From CAZECE01 sp964510525 (GTDB taxonomy: Bacteria > Pseudomonadota > Gammaproteobacteria > Pseudomonadales > JANQJO01): a DNA stretch of 15,004 nt. The notes beneath the pieces were generated by a model. It did not search any database. It saw nothing but the letters and a program-made list of their open reading frames with translations, and had not been told where the DNA came from. This document shows, piece after piece, positions 6,630 to 14,678 of the stretch. The position numbers were made by a program, and so were the translations under genes. The stretch covers positions 1 through 15,004 of the forward strand of contig CAZECE010000108.1 in the NCBI GenBank assembly GCA_964510525.1, written 5' to 3'. The number at the start of each line of letters is the position of its first letter. Within the stretch, counting starts at the first letter, position 1.

Positions 6630-7754
6630 ATGAATTTACTGGAATTATGTCGCTCCGCATCTTACGGTGGGCTCGAACTGCACGCCAGGGATTTTTATCT
6701 TTGGCTGCAAAACCAACAAAACTCAGGAGACTTTACGGTTTTTTTTGCCGCCACTGACAATACTCGGTTAGCGAACGACACCCAAGCCCAACTGATATTT
6801 TCACCCAATGGCCATCTACTGGGGAACTTACGCGCTCTGCTGGATTTTATAAAACATCATAAAATCACCTGCATCCATGTACACGATAAAAAAGACTTAC
6901 CACTGGCGATTATGGCCAAAAAGCTCAGCCGCCAACCTCTCGCTGTTGCCCAAACCCGACACATGATGATTTTTGGTAAGCGCAAAGATCCCTATCATGT
7001 TTGGCTGTATCGGCAACTGGATGCCTTCATTGTCATTACCCAACAAATGCAGGTCCAAGCCCAACAAAACCTCAGCGTGGCTCGCCGTAACACCCACCTT
7101 ATTTATCATGGCGTTGAACCTGCTGAGCCACTGAATACATCGACTGAAAAAATCGCACCCGCCCCCCCCATTACTCTCGATAACCCCATTACTCTCGATA
7201 ACCCCATCACCCTCGATAACCCCATCACGCTCTTAGTGTTGGCGCGACTGTGTGAAGAGAAATCTCAACATATCGTCTTAGAGGCGGCCGCCCTACTCAA
7301 GAAAAGCGGCTTAGAGGTACAAGTCCTGATCGCTGGTGAAGCCATGGATAATGAATACCCTAGCCGTCTAAAAAAGTTGATCGAAGCCCATTCTCTGAAC
7401 GCTCGTTTATTAGGCCATCAAACATCAATCGCTCCACTGTTCCATCAATCAGATGTGGTGGTGTTACCAACCAAAGACGAAACCTTTGGCCTGGCGCTGG
7501 TGGAAGCCATGATGCACCAAAAAGCGGTAATTGGCGCCGATTCTGGCGGCATTCCAGAAATTATTGACCACCAGCAAACTGGACTGCTTTTTAAAACAGG
7601 TGATCCTGACAGCTTGGCCCAACAAATCAAAACGCTAATCAATAACCCATATATAATCAATACCTTAGCCAGATCAGGTTACAGCAAAGCCATGCAGCAC
7701 TTCCATCGAGAAACCCAATACAATATCACCCTAACAACATTAAAAAACGCGTAA
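6630..7754 (+). CDS. Glycosyltransferase family 4 (GT-B fold), envelope polysaccharide or LPS synthesis
   Basis: This 374-aa protein should transfer a sugar from a nucleotide donor with retention of configuration at the cytoplasmic membrane. The N-terminus MNLLELCRSASYGGLELHARD is the typical glycine-rich acceptor-domain opening. The C-terminal donor domain starts near residue 200 (LLVLARLCEEKSQHIVLEA) and carries the EX7E motif at E284-E292 (DETFGLALVEAM), followed by DSGGIPEII. The ATG at 6630 was chosen because earlier in-frame starts would overlap the divergent GT2 gene and add sequence unlike the family. No clear Shine-Dalgarno precedes it, which is odd. Between the two domains, residues about 180-200 are a PITLDN repeat coded by an 18-bp tandem repeat, next to eight consecutive C at 7162-7169. 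Neighbouring GT9 and GT2 genes suggest the LPS core; the sugar is unknown. Confidence 0.88.
   Translation: MNLLELCRSASYGGLELHARDFYLWLQNQQNSGDFTVFFAATDNTRLANDTQAQLIFSPNGHLLGNLRALLDFIKHHKITCIHVHDKKDLPLAIMAKKLSRQPLAVAQTRHMMIFGKRKDPYHVWLYRQLDAFIVITQQMQVQAQQNLSVARRNTHLIYHGVEPAEPLNTSTEKIAPAPPITLDNPITLDNPITLDNPITLLVLARLCEEKSQHIVLEAAALLKKSGLEVQVLIAGEAMDNEYPSRLKKLIEAHSLNARLLGHQTSIAPLFHQSDVVVLPTKDETFGLALVEAMMHQKAVIGADSGGIPEIIDHQQTGLLFKTGDPDSLAQQIKTLINNPYIINTLARSGYSKAMQHFHRETQYNITLTTLKNA
7162..7232 (+). repeat. 18-bp tandem repeat (3.6 copies) with adjacent C8 run inside the GT4 gene
   Basis: CCCATTACTCTCGATAAC occurs at 7167-7184 and 7185-7202, then with two changes at 7203-7220, and partly at 7221-7232. 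It encodes PITLDN three times and then PITL. A run of eight C occupies 7162-7169. The 18-bp unit keeps frame on copy change, whereas slippage in the C run would shift it. Confidence 0.9.
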
Positions 7755-7838
7755 CCTATTGTTTTATTTCTGGTTACCAAGCAAGCGAATGCGTTAACCC
7801 AATTTCAATTCACTGTAACCAACGGCAGGCTTAAGGTG

Positions 7839-7847
7839 TGATAGAAT
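7839..7847 (+). promoter_or_regulatory. Candidate extended -10 promoter for the lytic transglycosylase gene
   Basis: TGATAGAAT carries the TGn extension followed by TAGAAT (5 of 6 matches to TATAAT). No good -35 lies 16-18 bases upstream, as is common for extended -10 promoters. Transcription would start near 7854, about 100 bases before the chosen ATG. Confidence 0.4.
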
Positions 7848-7911
7848 CCTGAGAAAATCATCAAACATTCAGTGACTAAACTGAACCATCTATTACTGGA
7901 TTCTACTAGTC

Positions 7912-7950
7912 GTTGGAGCAGCATAAGTTAGAACATATAAGTTGGAGCAG
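7912..7950 (+). repeat. Duplicated 10-bp segment containing the ribosome site
   Basis: GTTGGAGCAG occurs at 7912-7921 and 7941-7950. The second copy places GGAG just before the ATG at 7952. The first copy contains a TTG in the same frame and could give a longer start, but it would add residues before the membrane anchor without an obvious role. Confidence 0.6.
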
Positions 7951-7951
7951 T

Positions 7952-9205
7952 ATGACCACATCCCATGGGCCTTCACTCATAAGCAAGATCGGGCGCACCC
8001 TTAGAAACGCCACCGTCATGCTGTTTGCGATTGGTTTTTTGTGCGTACTGCCTTCAGGCAATATGATCGTTGACAGCTTGGAATCGGCGTATTTGAAGGG
8101 TGAACTTAAAGTCTTGGTTCAGCCTCCGAATGAATCAACCTCTTTGTACGCCAATCCAACCCATCTTTCTATTGAGTTGTTTCAACGCTTTGCAGAAACA
8201 CAAAATCTTAAGCTTTCGTTAGCCATTGGTGATCTAAATGACCTACCCGATACCAAGGTTTTCGACTTAGTTGCTCTTTCATCAACGCCACCCACAAAAC
8301 CCATTCAATATCGTTTACTAAAGGCGTCTAGCCAACTCGAGAACACCGAAACCCAACACCATCTAAATTGGGCAACCCCAGCCACAAGCGATCCCGAACT
8401 CTCAAAACAAGTGACTGAATTTTTGGACCATGCCATTGAATCAGGGCTGATGGCCGAACTTGAAAGCCGATTCTTTTTTCAGCTAAGCGACAAACATCAA
8501 GCAGAGCGTTATTATTTTGCGCGCCACATGCGAACGCGCTTACCTCAGTACGCCCATCTTTTTCAACAAACTGGTAAGGAGCTTAACGTTGATTGGAAAC
8601 TCTTGGCAGCGATCAGCTACCAAGAATCTCAATGGGACCCAAAAGCCGTTTCGCCAACTGGGGTTCGAGGCATGATGATGTTGACCAAACGAACGGCAAA
8701 AGAAGTCGATGTCAAAGATCGCACACAACCAGACCAGAGCATTTTTGGCGGCGCCAAATACTTCCTCAAAACCAGAGACCGCCTGCCGCCCTACATTTTA
8801 GAGCCCGACCGCACCTGGATTGCTTTAGCTGCTTACAACATGGGCTACAGTCACATCATCAAAGCCATCCAAGAAACACACGCCAAAGGCGGCCAACCAT
8901 CGGATTGGTTTCAAGTAAAAGAACAACTGCCGCCACCTAAATATCAAAAAAAGAAACGTTACCTTATGGGATCCGACCAAGCCAAAGCTTACGTCAGCTC
9001 GATTCGATATTACTACGACCTGTTATCGCAGCCCGGCATTCTAGCCGAGGCGCTGAAGCTGGATTCATATCAATCCAGCTTCGCTTTGACGGACACTGAA
9101 TACCCAAGCAGCGCAACACTAGCGGCCAACCGGTTTTACCCCATCAATCTTTCTCTTCTAAGTGAACCAGACCTCTCAACATTTTCTAAGCTATTAACGC
9201 CTTAA
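7952..9205 (+). CDS. mltF: Membrane-bound lytic murein transglycosylase, MltF-like, with shortened solute-binding domain
   Basis: The enzyme cleaves the MurNAc-GlcNAc bond of peptidoglycan, leaving 1,6-anhydroMurNAc, in the periplasm. The 417-aa product has a short N-terminal anchor or signal segment (about residues 19-36), a reduced region related to the periplasmic binding fold (about 50-180), and a complete SLT catalytic domain: AISYQESQWDPKAVSPTGVRGMMMLTKRTA with catalytic Glu225, then TWIALAAYNMGYSHIIKA. The catalytic part is very close to E. coli MltF, but the binding-fold region is about 95 residues shorter and appears to lack most of its second lobe. ATG at 7952 was chosen for the GGAG at 7944-7947 (spacing 4). 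In E. coli mltF lies beside tadA, and here tadA follows after 33 bases. The symbol is by similarity; a one-domain variant may behave differently. Confidence 0.85.
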   Translation: MTTSHGPSLISKIGRTLRNATVMLFAIGFLCVLPSGNMIVDSLESAYLKGELKVLVQPPNESTSLYANPTHLSIELFQRFAETQNLKLSLAIGDLNDLPDTKVFDLVALSSTPPTKPIQYRLLKASSQLENTETQHHLNWATPATSDPELSKQVTEFLDHAIESGLMAELESRFFFQLSDKHQAERYYFARHMRTRLPQYAHLFQQTGKELNVDWKLLAAISYQESQWDPKAVSPTGVRGMMMLTKRTAKEVDVKDRTQPDQSIFGGAKYFLKTRDRLPPYILEPDRTWIALAAYNMGYSHIIKAIQETHAKGGQPSDWFQVKEQLPPPKYQKKKRYLMGSDQAKAYVSSIRYYYDLLSQPGILAEALKLDSYQSSFALTDTEYPSSATLAANRFYPINLSLLSEPDLSTFSKLLTP

Positions 9206-9238
9206 CGAACTGATACTCACTACCCATACATCATCACC

Positions 9239-9697
9239 ATGCCCTCAGATCAAACTGACGCCTATTGGATGCAACAGGCTCTGATGCAAGCACAAACAGC
9301 CGCACAAATGAATGAAGTCCCCATTGGTGCCGTGATCACACACGACAACCAACTCATCGCCTCAGGCTATAACTGCCCCATCAGCCAACAAGATCCCTGT
9401 GCCCACGCCGAAATCATGGCCATTAAAGCCGCAGCAGACAACCAGGCTAACTACCGCTTACTCAACACCACGCTTTATGTAACCGTAGAACCCTGCATGA
9501 TGTGCGTCGGCGCGATGACTCACGCCCGAATTGACCGTGTGGTTTTTGGTTGCTCAGAGCCCAAAGCCGGCGCATTGTGCAGTCAACTCCACTATGAAGA
9601 ACTGACCTTTCTCAATCACCGATTTACATTTGAAGGCGGGATATTAGAAGAAAGTTGCCGGAATTTAATTCAGTCTTTTTTTAAAGACAAACGCTGA
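9239..9697 (+). CDS. tadA: tRNA-specific adenosine deaminase TadA (A34 to inosine)
   Basis: TadA deaminates the wobble adenosine of tRNA-Arg(ACG) to inosine and is usually essential. The 152-aa length is normal. The zinc and proton-shuttle motif HAE is at residues 56-58 and the PCMMC motif at 85-89, giving zinc ligands His56, Cys86, Cys89 and catalytic Glu58. The loop before HAE reads DPCAHAE rather than the more common DPTAHAE or DPSAHAE, a mild substitution. The ATG at 9239 has no clear Shine-Dalgarno, so translation may depend on the upstream mltF-like gene 33 bases away. The 3' end overlaps the convergent rlmB gene by 28 bases, leaving no room for an intrinsic terminator between them. The call is secure. 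Confidence 0.95.
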   Translation: MPSDQTDAYWMQQALMQAQTAAQMNEVPIGAVITHDNQLIASGYNCPISQQDPCAHAEIMAIKAAADNQANYRLLNTTLYVTVEPCMMCVGAMTHARIDRVVFGCSEPKAGALCSQLHYEELTFLNHRFTFEGGILEESCRNLIQSFFKDKR

Positions 9698-10452
9698 CGT
9701 AAGGTTTCAAACAACACAATACCAGCAGCAACCGAGACATTAACACTGGCCAAAGCACCCTGCATCGGAATGGTTCCTTTTATTGAGCAAGCCTCGATCA
9801 CCTTAGGGCGTATGCCCGGCCCTTCCGCTCCCAACACCAACATGGTCGGTACCGACAAGTTCAGATCATACAAGGAAGTGGCCTGTGTATCGGCCACCAT
9901 GGCCACCGACTGATAGCCTAAATCCAAACCCGCTTTTAAATACTCTACAAAGGAACCCACTTGATAAAGGTTAACGCGCTCAGCAGCACCACAGGCAACT
10001 TTTCTGACCACCGAGGTAATAGGCGCAGCACCACGACGCGGCACGACAACCCCATTCACTCCGACCGCTTCCGCCGTTCGCAAACAAGCACCTAGGTTAT
10101 GCGGATCCGTAACGCCATCTAAAAATAAAAATAACGGTGCAGACTCTTGATTTACGGCAGAAGCCTCATTTTCAAGCTGCGCTTTCAACTCTTTAGCACC
10201 AAAAAGATTGGTCACCCGCACACGCGCCAACACACCTTGGTGAACGCCACCTTGGGTCACTTGATCTAATTTGGTTTTTCGTATGGGTTGCGCCTTTATT
10301 CCCAATGCTTCAGCGTCTTGCAGCAGAGCTAAGCGCGCTGGATTTTCTGCGGTAGCATTCACGCAGAAAAACTCTAAGCATTGCTCCGGTGCGGTTTTAA
10401 AAAACTGCTGAATCACCTGGATCCCATAAATTTCAACTACCTGAGCGGCCAT
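9670..10452 (-). CDS. rlmB: 23S rRNA (guanosine-2251-2'-O)-methyltransferase RlmB, SPOUT/TrmH family
   Basis: RlmB methylates the 2'-OH of G2251 in the P-loop of 23S rRNA using S-adenosylmethionine. The 260-aa product has an N-terminal substrate-binding domain (residues about 6-80, EIYGIQVIQQFF) and the SPOUT knot domain with its three motifs: LDGVTDPHNLGACLRTAEA (111-129, containing N119 and R125), VLGAEGPGIR (206-215), and IPMQGALASVNVSVAAG (228-244). The third motif has SVNVSVA where SLNVSVA is usual, a conservative change. The ATG abuts the stop codon of rnr with no intervening base, so the two are certainly one operon and probably coupled in translation, the same order as in E. coli. The C-terminus overlaps the convergent tadA gene by 28 bases. 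Confidence 0.95.
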   Translation of the reverse strand: MAAQVVEIYGIQVIQQFFKTAPEQCLEFFCVNATAENPARLALLQDAEALGIKAQPIRKTKLDQVTQGGVHQGVLARVRVTNLFGAKELKAQLENEASAVNQESAPLFLFLDGVTDPHNLGACLRTAEAVGVNGVVVPRRGAAPITSVVRKVACGAAERVNLYQVGSFVEYLKAGLDLGYQSVAMVADTQATSLYDLNLSVPTMLVLGAEGPGIRPKVIEACSIKGTIPMQGALASVNVSVAAGIVLFETLRQRLSLKKD

Positions 10453-12891
10453 TTATTTTTTTCCCGAACGTTTTGATTTTGATTGACTGCGCTTACTTTT
10501 CTTCGAGGCACCGCTTTTAGAACGACTTTTATGGCGGTCATTTCTCGACTTACCTTTTTTGCCTTGACCACTTTTATTCTTTTTATCCGTTTTTAAGCGG
10601 GTTCGGGTGGGCAGTTTTGCTGGACGGCCTCCTGTCAGCAACTCAAAATCGATTTGTCGATCTTCAACGTTCACTTTGGCAACTTGGATCGTTACGGGTT
10701 CACCCAACCCAAACTCAACGCCAGAGCGCTCTCCAACCAAGCAATGGCGAACGGCATCAAAGTGGTAATAATCGGAAGGCAAGTTAGAAACGTGCACCAA
10801 GCCTTCGACATAAACATCGGTGAGTTCAACAAAAAAACCAAAACCCACCACACCCGTGATCAGACCCGGATACATGTCACCGACTTTGTCGGCCATGTAT
10901 TCGCATTTCAGCCAATCGGTTGCCTGACGAGTGGCCTCATCGGCTCGACGCTCGGTAAAGGAGCAGTGTTCCCCCAGCTCTACAAGACGATTCTTTTGCA
11001 CCAACCAATCTTTTTTAGGTAACCGCTTAGCACCGGGTAAGCGTTTTACTTGTGGAGACTCAATACGAGAACGAATCAAATAGCGAATCGCACGATGCAC
11101 CACCAAATCTGGGTAGCGCCTAATAGGCGAGGTAAAATGAGTATAGCCCGTATACGCTAAGCCAAAGTGGCCGTGGTTTTCGGGCTCATAAACCGCTTGT
11201 TGCATCGATCGCAATAATACCGTTTGAATCAACTTTGCATCGGGCCGATCTTTGACCTGGTTTAATACCGCTTGATAATCCTCAGGGCGCACTTTTTTAC
11301 GACGAGGCAATCGGATACCCAGTCCGGCCAAAAAATCATTTACTTGGTCGAGCTTTTCTTGCTTAGGCTCACGATGCACACGAAACAAAGCCGGCAATTC
11401 GGCTTTTTCCAGCAATTTCGCGGTTGCCACATTGGCCTGCAACATACACTCTTCGATTAATCGGTGTGCTTCATTTCGAACCGTGGGTTGAATATCGGCA
11501 ATTTTTTGCTGCTGATTAAATAAAATACGCGTTTCAACGGTATCAAAATCGATAGCTCCTCGCTTCATGCGAGCAGAACGCAATACTTGGTATAAACGGT
11601 ACAATTCATCCACTGACTTTAGGATATCCTCGCCAGCCGGCTGCGCGCTCGGTGCAAGTGAACTCTTAAATGGCGCAGCCTCTTGGGATTCCAAATACGC
11701 CCCAACCTGCGTGTAGGTTAATCGTGCATGAGACAAAATGACGGCTTCAAAAAATTGCGTGCGCTGGACTTTGCCAGCGGCGGTGAGCGTCATTTGACAC
11801 ACCATCGCCAGACGATCTTCATGCGGCTTTAACGAACAAACGCCGTTGCTCAGCAGCTCTGGCAGCATGGGCACCACATAGCCAGGAAAATACACTGAGG
11901 TACCACGTCGCTGCGCTTCTTGGTCTAGGGCCGACCCCGTTGCGACATAATGGGAGACGTCCGCAATCGCTACCATCAATTTAAAACCGCCCGAAGGGGT
12001 GGCTTCTGCGTAAACGGCATCATCAAAGTCTTTTGCATCCTCACCATCGATGGTCACAAAGGGTAAATCACGCAAATCATGTCGAGCACTCAGATCTTTT
12101 TCATCCAGCGTTTCAGCCATCGCATCGATTTCAGCCAAAAGGTCATCTGACCAGCCGCTGGGAATGCCGTGGGTACGTAACGCCACATCTATTTCAATAC
12201 CAGGCGTTTGATCATTCCCCAAAATTTCAATAATTTTCCCTTGGGGTAAGTGTCTATGATCAGGAGGCACCAAAATATCAACCACCACAAACTGACCGGG
12301 GCTTGCTTTAAATCGATGTTCAGGGGCGATCAAAATATCTTGGTTGATGCGCTTATTATCCGGCACCACATAACCAATACCGGAATCCAAAACAAACTGA
12401 CCGACCAAGCGCTGAGTATTTCGCTCCAGTATTTCAACTATGCCGCCATTAGCGCGACCACGGCGGTCAACAAAGGTCTTACGGGCCAAGACTCGGTCAC
12501 CATCAAACACTTGACGCATTTGCTTTGGCGGCAAAAAAAGATCTTCACTTCCGTCATCAGGAATAAAAAAACCAAAACCATCCTTATGGCCCTGCACTCG
12601 CCCTTTTAACAAATGCATTTTATCCACTAAGCCAAAAGCCCCTGAGCGCGTTTGGATCAGCTGGCCGGCTCGCTGCATCGCTTGCAAACGACGAGAGAAG
12701 GCTTCAAGCTGGCCTTCATCTAAAAGACCAAAGCCGCTGGAGAGGTTTTCTACACTGGTAGGCCCTTTACAACTTTCTAAGGCTTGTAAAATGTATTGAC
12801 GACTGGGGATAGGGTTTTCATATTTTTGAGCCTCCCATTCAAACTCTGGATCAGAGTTAAGAGGCCATAAAACATTCATTTTTTTGGGCAT
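10453..12891 (-). CDS. rnr: Ribonuclease R (3'-5' exoribonuclease, RNase II family)
   Basis: RNase R degrades structured RNA, rRNA fragments and trans-translation targets from the 3' end. Order in the 812-aa product: N-terminal helix-turn-helix (about 30-90), cold-shock domains (about 93-140 and 160-225), the RNB catalytic domain with TIDGEDAKDFDDAVY at 280-294 (catalytic acidic residues D282, D288, D290, D291 intact), the conserved FTSPIRRYPDLVVHRAI stretch, an S1 domain (about 668-752), and a Lys/Ser/Arg-rich tail of about 59 residues. Such tails are normal in gammaproteobacterial RNase R and promote unwinding and turnover. ATG at 12891 was taken; a second ATG four codons in is possible. 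The gene is divergent from tRNA-Leu, with a 178-base gap. Confidence 0.96.
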   Translation of the reverse strand: MPKKMNVLWPLNSDPEFEWEAQKYENPIPSRQYILQALESCKGPTSVENLSSGFGLLDEGQLEAFSRRLQAMQRAGQLIQTRSGAFGLVDKMHLLKGRVQGHKDGFGFFIPDDGSEDLFLPPKQMRQVFDGDRVLARKTFVDRRGRANGGIVEILERNTQRLVGQFVLDSGIGYVVPDNKRINQDILIAPEHRFKASPGQFVVVDILVPPDHRHLPQGKIIEILGNDQTPGIEIDVALRTHGIPSGWSDDLLAEIDAMAETLDEKDLSARHDLRDLPFVTIDGEDAKDFDDAVYAEATPSGGFKLMVAIADVSHYVATGSALDQEAQRRGTSVYFPGYVVPMLPELLSNGVCSLKPHEDRLAMVCQMTLTAAGKVQRTQFFEAVILSHARLTYTQVGAYLESQEAAPFKSSLAPSAQPAGEDILKSVDELYRLYQVLRSARMKRGAIDFDTVETRILFNQQQKIADIQPTVRNEAHRLIEECMLQANVATAKLLEKAELPALFRVHREPKQEKLDQVNDFLAGLGIRLPRRKKVRPEDYQAVLNQVKDRPDAKLIQTVLLRSMQQAVYEPENHGHFGLAYTGYTHFTSPIRRYPDLVVHRAIRYLIRSRIESPQVKRLPGAKRLPKKDWLVQKNRLVELGEHCSFTERRADEATRQATDWLKCEYMADKVGDMYPGLITGVVGFGFFVELTDVYVEGLVHVSNLPSDYYHFDAVRHCLVGERSGVEFGLGEPVTIQVAKVNVEDRQIDFELLTGGRPAKLPTRTRLKTDKKNKSGQGKKGKSRNDRHKSRSKSGASKKSKRSQSKSKRSGKK

Positions 12892-13069
12892 AGCACCACT
12901 TTTAATTGATTCACTGATTAATTCAATTGCGTTATTGGATACTACACAGATTAGTCAACGCATGCACGCGAAGCCAATCAAACAGCACCAGAATACTCAG
13001 TTGACTTTCAGGCACTTAATCAGTAGATTCCACGCGCATCGGATAGCTTTTGTTACGATGACATCCCTT
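12892..13069. promoter_or_regulatory. Divergent promoter region between rnr and tRNA-Leu
   Basis: This 178-base gap must hold promoters in both directions. For rnr, a minus-strand TTGACT lies at 12953-12958, but no convincing -10 follows at 16-18 bases, so the rnr promoter is not placed. Short AT-rich near-palindromes (for example around 12904-12927) may reflect promoter DNA. The tRNA promoter is listed separately. Confidence 0.4.
13001..13029 (+). promoter_or_regulatory. Sigma-70 promoter of tRNA-Leu
   Basis: TTGACT (13001-13006) and TAGATT (13024-13029) are separated by 17 bases. The bases after the -10 (CCACGCGC, from 13030) are GC-rich, like the discriminator of stringently controlled stable-RNA promoters. 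Transcription would start near 13036, giving a leader of about 34 bases. Confidence 0.6.
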
Positions 13070-13156
13070 GCCCAGGTGGTGAAACTGGTAGACACGCTAG
13101 CTTCAGGTGCTAGTGGCCTTACGGTCGTGGAGGTTCAAGTCCTCTCCTGGGCACCA
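13070..13156 (+). tRNA. tRNA-Leu (anticodon CAG)
   Basis: The 87-base gene folds as a class II tRNA. The acceptor arm is GCCCAGG (13070-13076) with CCTGGGC (13146-13152), then A and an encoded CCA (13154-13156). The anticodon stem is CTAGC/GCTAG around loop TTCAGGT, giving anticodon CAG, which reads CUG. A long variable arm (TGGCCTTACGGTCG region) and the T-loop GTTCAAGTC are present. It is intact despite the element joined to its 3' end. Confidence 0.96.
13119..13156. other. Presumed attachment site of the integrated element (tRNA-Leu 3' part)
   Basis: The recombinase reading frame runs without a break into the antisense strand of the tRNA and stops at TAA in the variable arm (13121-13119). 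Elements that use tRNA genes carry a copy of the tRNA 3' end in their own attachment site so that the gene is restored. The exact crossover cannot be seen because the other end of the element lies outside the window. Confidence 0.5.
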
Positions 13157-14678
13157 ATTGATTTTCAAGCATATAAAAACCTCCTAAGTACTTGAATGGT
13201 AACGATAAATCGGGGGTTCGATACCCAGAATTTCTGTCATATGTTAGCGGCTTAGAAAAAGCCATTTTGAGCAGCATTCTCCTCACTTCAAAACTTCCTT
13301 TTCTCCATAATATCAATGGTTTATATAATAAAAGGATCGCAGTTCGATACATCTCATCAAAGGGTCGTAATTTTTGCCCTGAGTATTGTCGCTTTTCTTC
13401 GAGAACAAGTTTTTGTTGTTGCAGTGCTTCTATTTTTTTCTCAAAAGCTTTCATCACAAGCGGTGAATCTGCATCCACCATGCGCTCTAACAGTGACTCA
13501 ATTTTATGCTCGGTCGATGTGATTTCTTTTTCGATACAAGCGCTTTTCTGATGTTGACTGGCTTCACGATGTTCCCAAATTGTTTTAAACATCTTTGTCG
13601 CTGTTTTGATCAATGATGATGAGGCAGATAAGCTTCCAAGTAAAGCTTCGAATTCTCCTTCTAAAGTATCACGGCGAATGGATTTTCCCTTTAAATCGCA
13701 GGAACGTGTTTGGCAGAAATAATACGGGTATAATTTTCCTGTGCCGCTCTTAGACCATGCGGCTGTCAAAGCGTTATCACAACTGCAACATTTCACAGCA
13801 CCACGAAGGACAAAATCTTTGTTCAAGTCTTTGCGGTTTGGTGTATGCGCATGACCTTTTAACCGATCTTGAATTTTCAGAAAAGTTTCATAAGTTACCA
13901 TGCCCTCATGCTGACCTTTTCTTAATTGCACATTCCATGGTTTATACTCAACATATCCAGCATAAAGCGGTGATGTTAAAATCTTATCGACCTGAACATT
14001 ACCAATCTTACCGCTGGCAGTTTTAGGGAAGCGCGGATCAGCTTCGAAAAAACGCTTAAGTTCTATCTTGGATGTAAAATGCCCGGATGCGAATTTTTCC
14101 ATACCTTCTGAGATACAGGATGCGGAAGGCTCATCCTTAACAAGAATTTTGCCTTGGGTTTTTGATTTGATGTATTTGAATCCTACAGGTGCAATAAAAG
14201 CGTGATACCCTGCCTCCAGTCGCGCAATTGTTTTCTGCCTCGTTTGGCGTGCAATTTGTTTGCGTTCTAATTTTCCGGTGGCTGCAATCAATTCTTCATG
14301 AAATTCACCTTCTGGAGTATCAATATAGTTGAAATTAAGGCATTTCAGCGTAGCGCCATAGCTCGTAATCAAATCTTTAAGTTCTAGATAATAACGTGTA
14401 TCACGGGAGAGACGCTTTAGATCATCAAATACAATGATATAGGATTGATTTTTATGGCGGCGTAGATGGCTGAGCAAAGCCGTCATGCCTGGGCGTTTTG
14501 AGAAATCACCGCCGCCAGTAATTTCATCAGTAAAAACCTCTTCCACAAATACATTATTATCCTCTGCCCAGTTTTGACAGCGGTGCTGTTGGCTTAATAG
14601 CCCAGAGCCATCTGTAGACTGCTTTTTATCACTAACCCGGCAGTAAATCAGGCATTTTTCTTTAGGTGTCTGCGTCAT
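13119..14678 (-). CDS. Large serine recombinase (site-specific integrase) reading into tRNA-Leu
   Basis: This enzyme cuts and joins DNA through a covalent phosphoserine link to insert or excise the element. The 519-aa product has the resolvase catalytic domain at about 8-150 (nucleophile Ser16 in YCRVSDKKQS; R89 and R92 in KRLSRD), the DNA-binding recombinase domain at about 160-280, a zinc ribbon with Cys297/Cys300 and Cys322/Cys327, a coiled coil at about 375-430, and a terminal DRNSGYRTPDLSLPFKYL motif. The ATG at 14678 has GAAAGG six bases upstream and overlaps the preceding gene by 17 bases. The last 12 residues (LVPRRGLEPPRP) and the stop codon are antisense tRNA-Leu sequence. All catalytic residues seen are intact, so it may be active. 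From memory, close relatives of this type are common in alphaproteobacteria, which would suggest transfer. Confidence 0.93.
   Translation of the reverse strand: MTQTPKEKCLIYCRVSDKKQSTDGSGLLSQQHRCQNWAEDNNVFVEEVFTDEITGGGDFSKRPGMTALLSHLRRHKNQSYIIVFDDLKRLSRDTRYYLELKDLITSYGATLKCLNFNYIDTPEGEFHEELIAATGKLERKQIARQTRQKTIARLEAGYHAFIAPVGFKYIKSKTQGKILVKDEPSASCISEGMEKFASGHFTSKIELKRFFEADPRFPKTASGKIGNVQVDKILTSPLYAGYVEYKPWNVQLRKGQHEGMVTYETFLKIQDRLKGHAHTPNRKDLNKDFVLRGAVKCCSCDNALTAAWSKSGTGKLYPYYFCQTRSCDLKGKSIRRDTLEGEFEALLGSLSASSSLIKTATKMFKTIWEHREASQHQKSACIEKEITSTEHKIESLLERMVDADSPLVMKAFEKKIEALQQQKLVLEEKRQYSGQKLRPFDEMYRTAILLLYKPLILWRKGSFEVRRMLLKMAFSKPLTYDRNSGYRTPDLSLPFKYLGGFYMLENQLVPRRGLEPPRP

Noticed and set aside
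7913..7951. TTG start at 7913 for the lytic transglycosylase
   Set aside because: The ATG at 7952 has GGAG directly before it. The extra 13 residues come from a duplicated 10-bp segment and add nothing recognisable.
8593..8940. 115-codon open frame inside the lytic transglycosylase gene
   Set aside because: It is a different-frame shadow of the conserved SLT catalytic domain, with no motif of its own.
10654..12609. Several + strand open frames opposite rnr
   Set aside because: They are antisense shadows of the conserved RNase R coding sequence.
12884..13195. 103-codon + strand open frame spanning the rnr gap and tRNA-Leu
   Set aside because: It reads through the promoter region and the tRNA gene; the peptide is unlike a protein and the tRNA explains the DNA.
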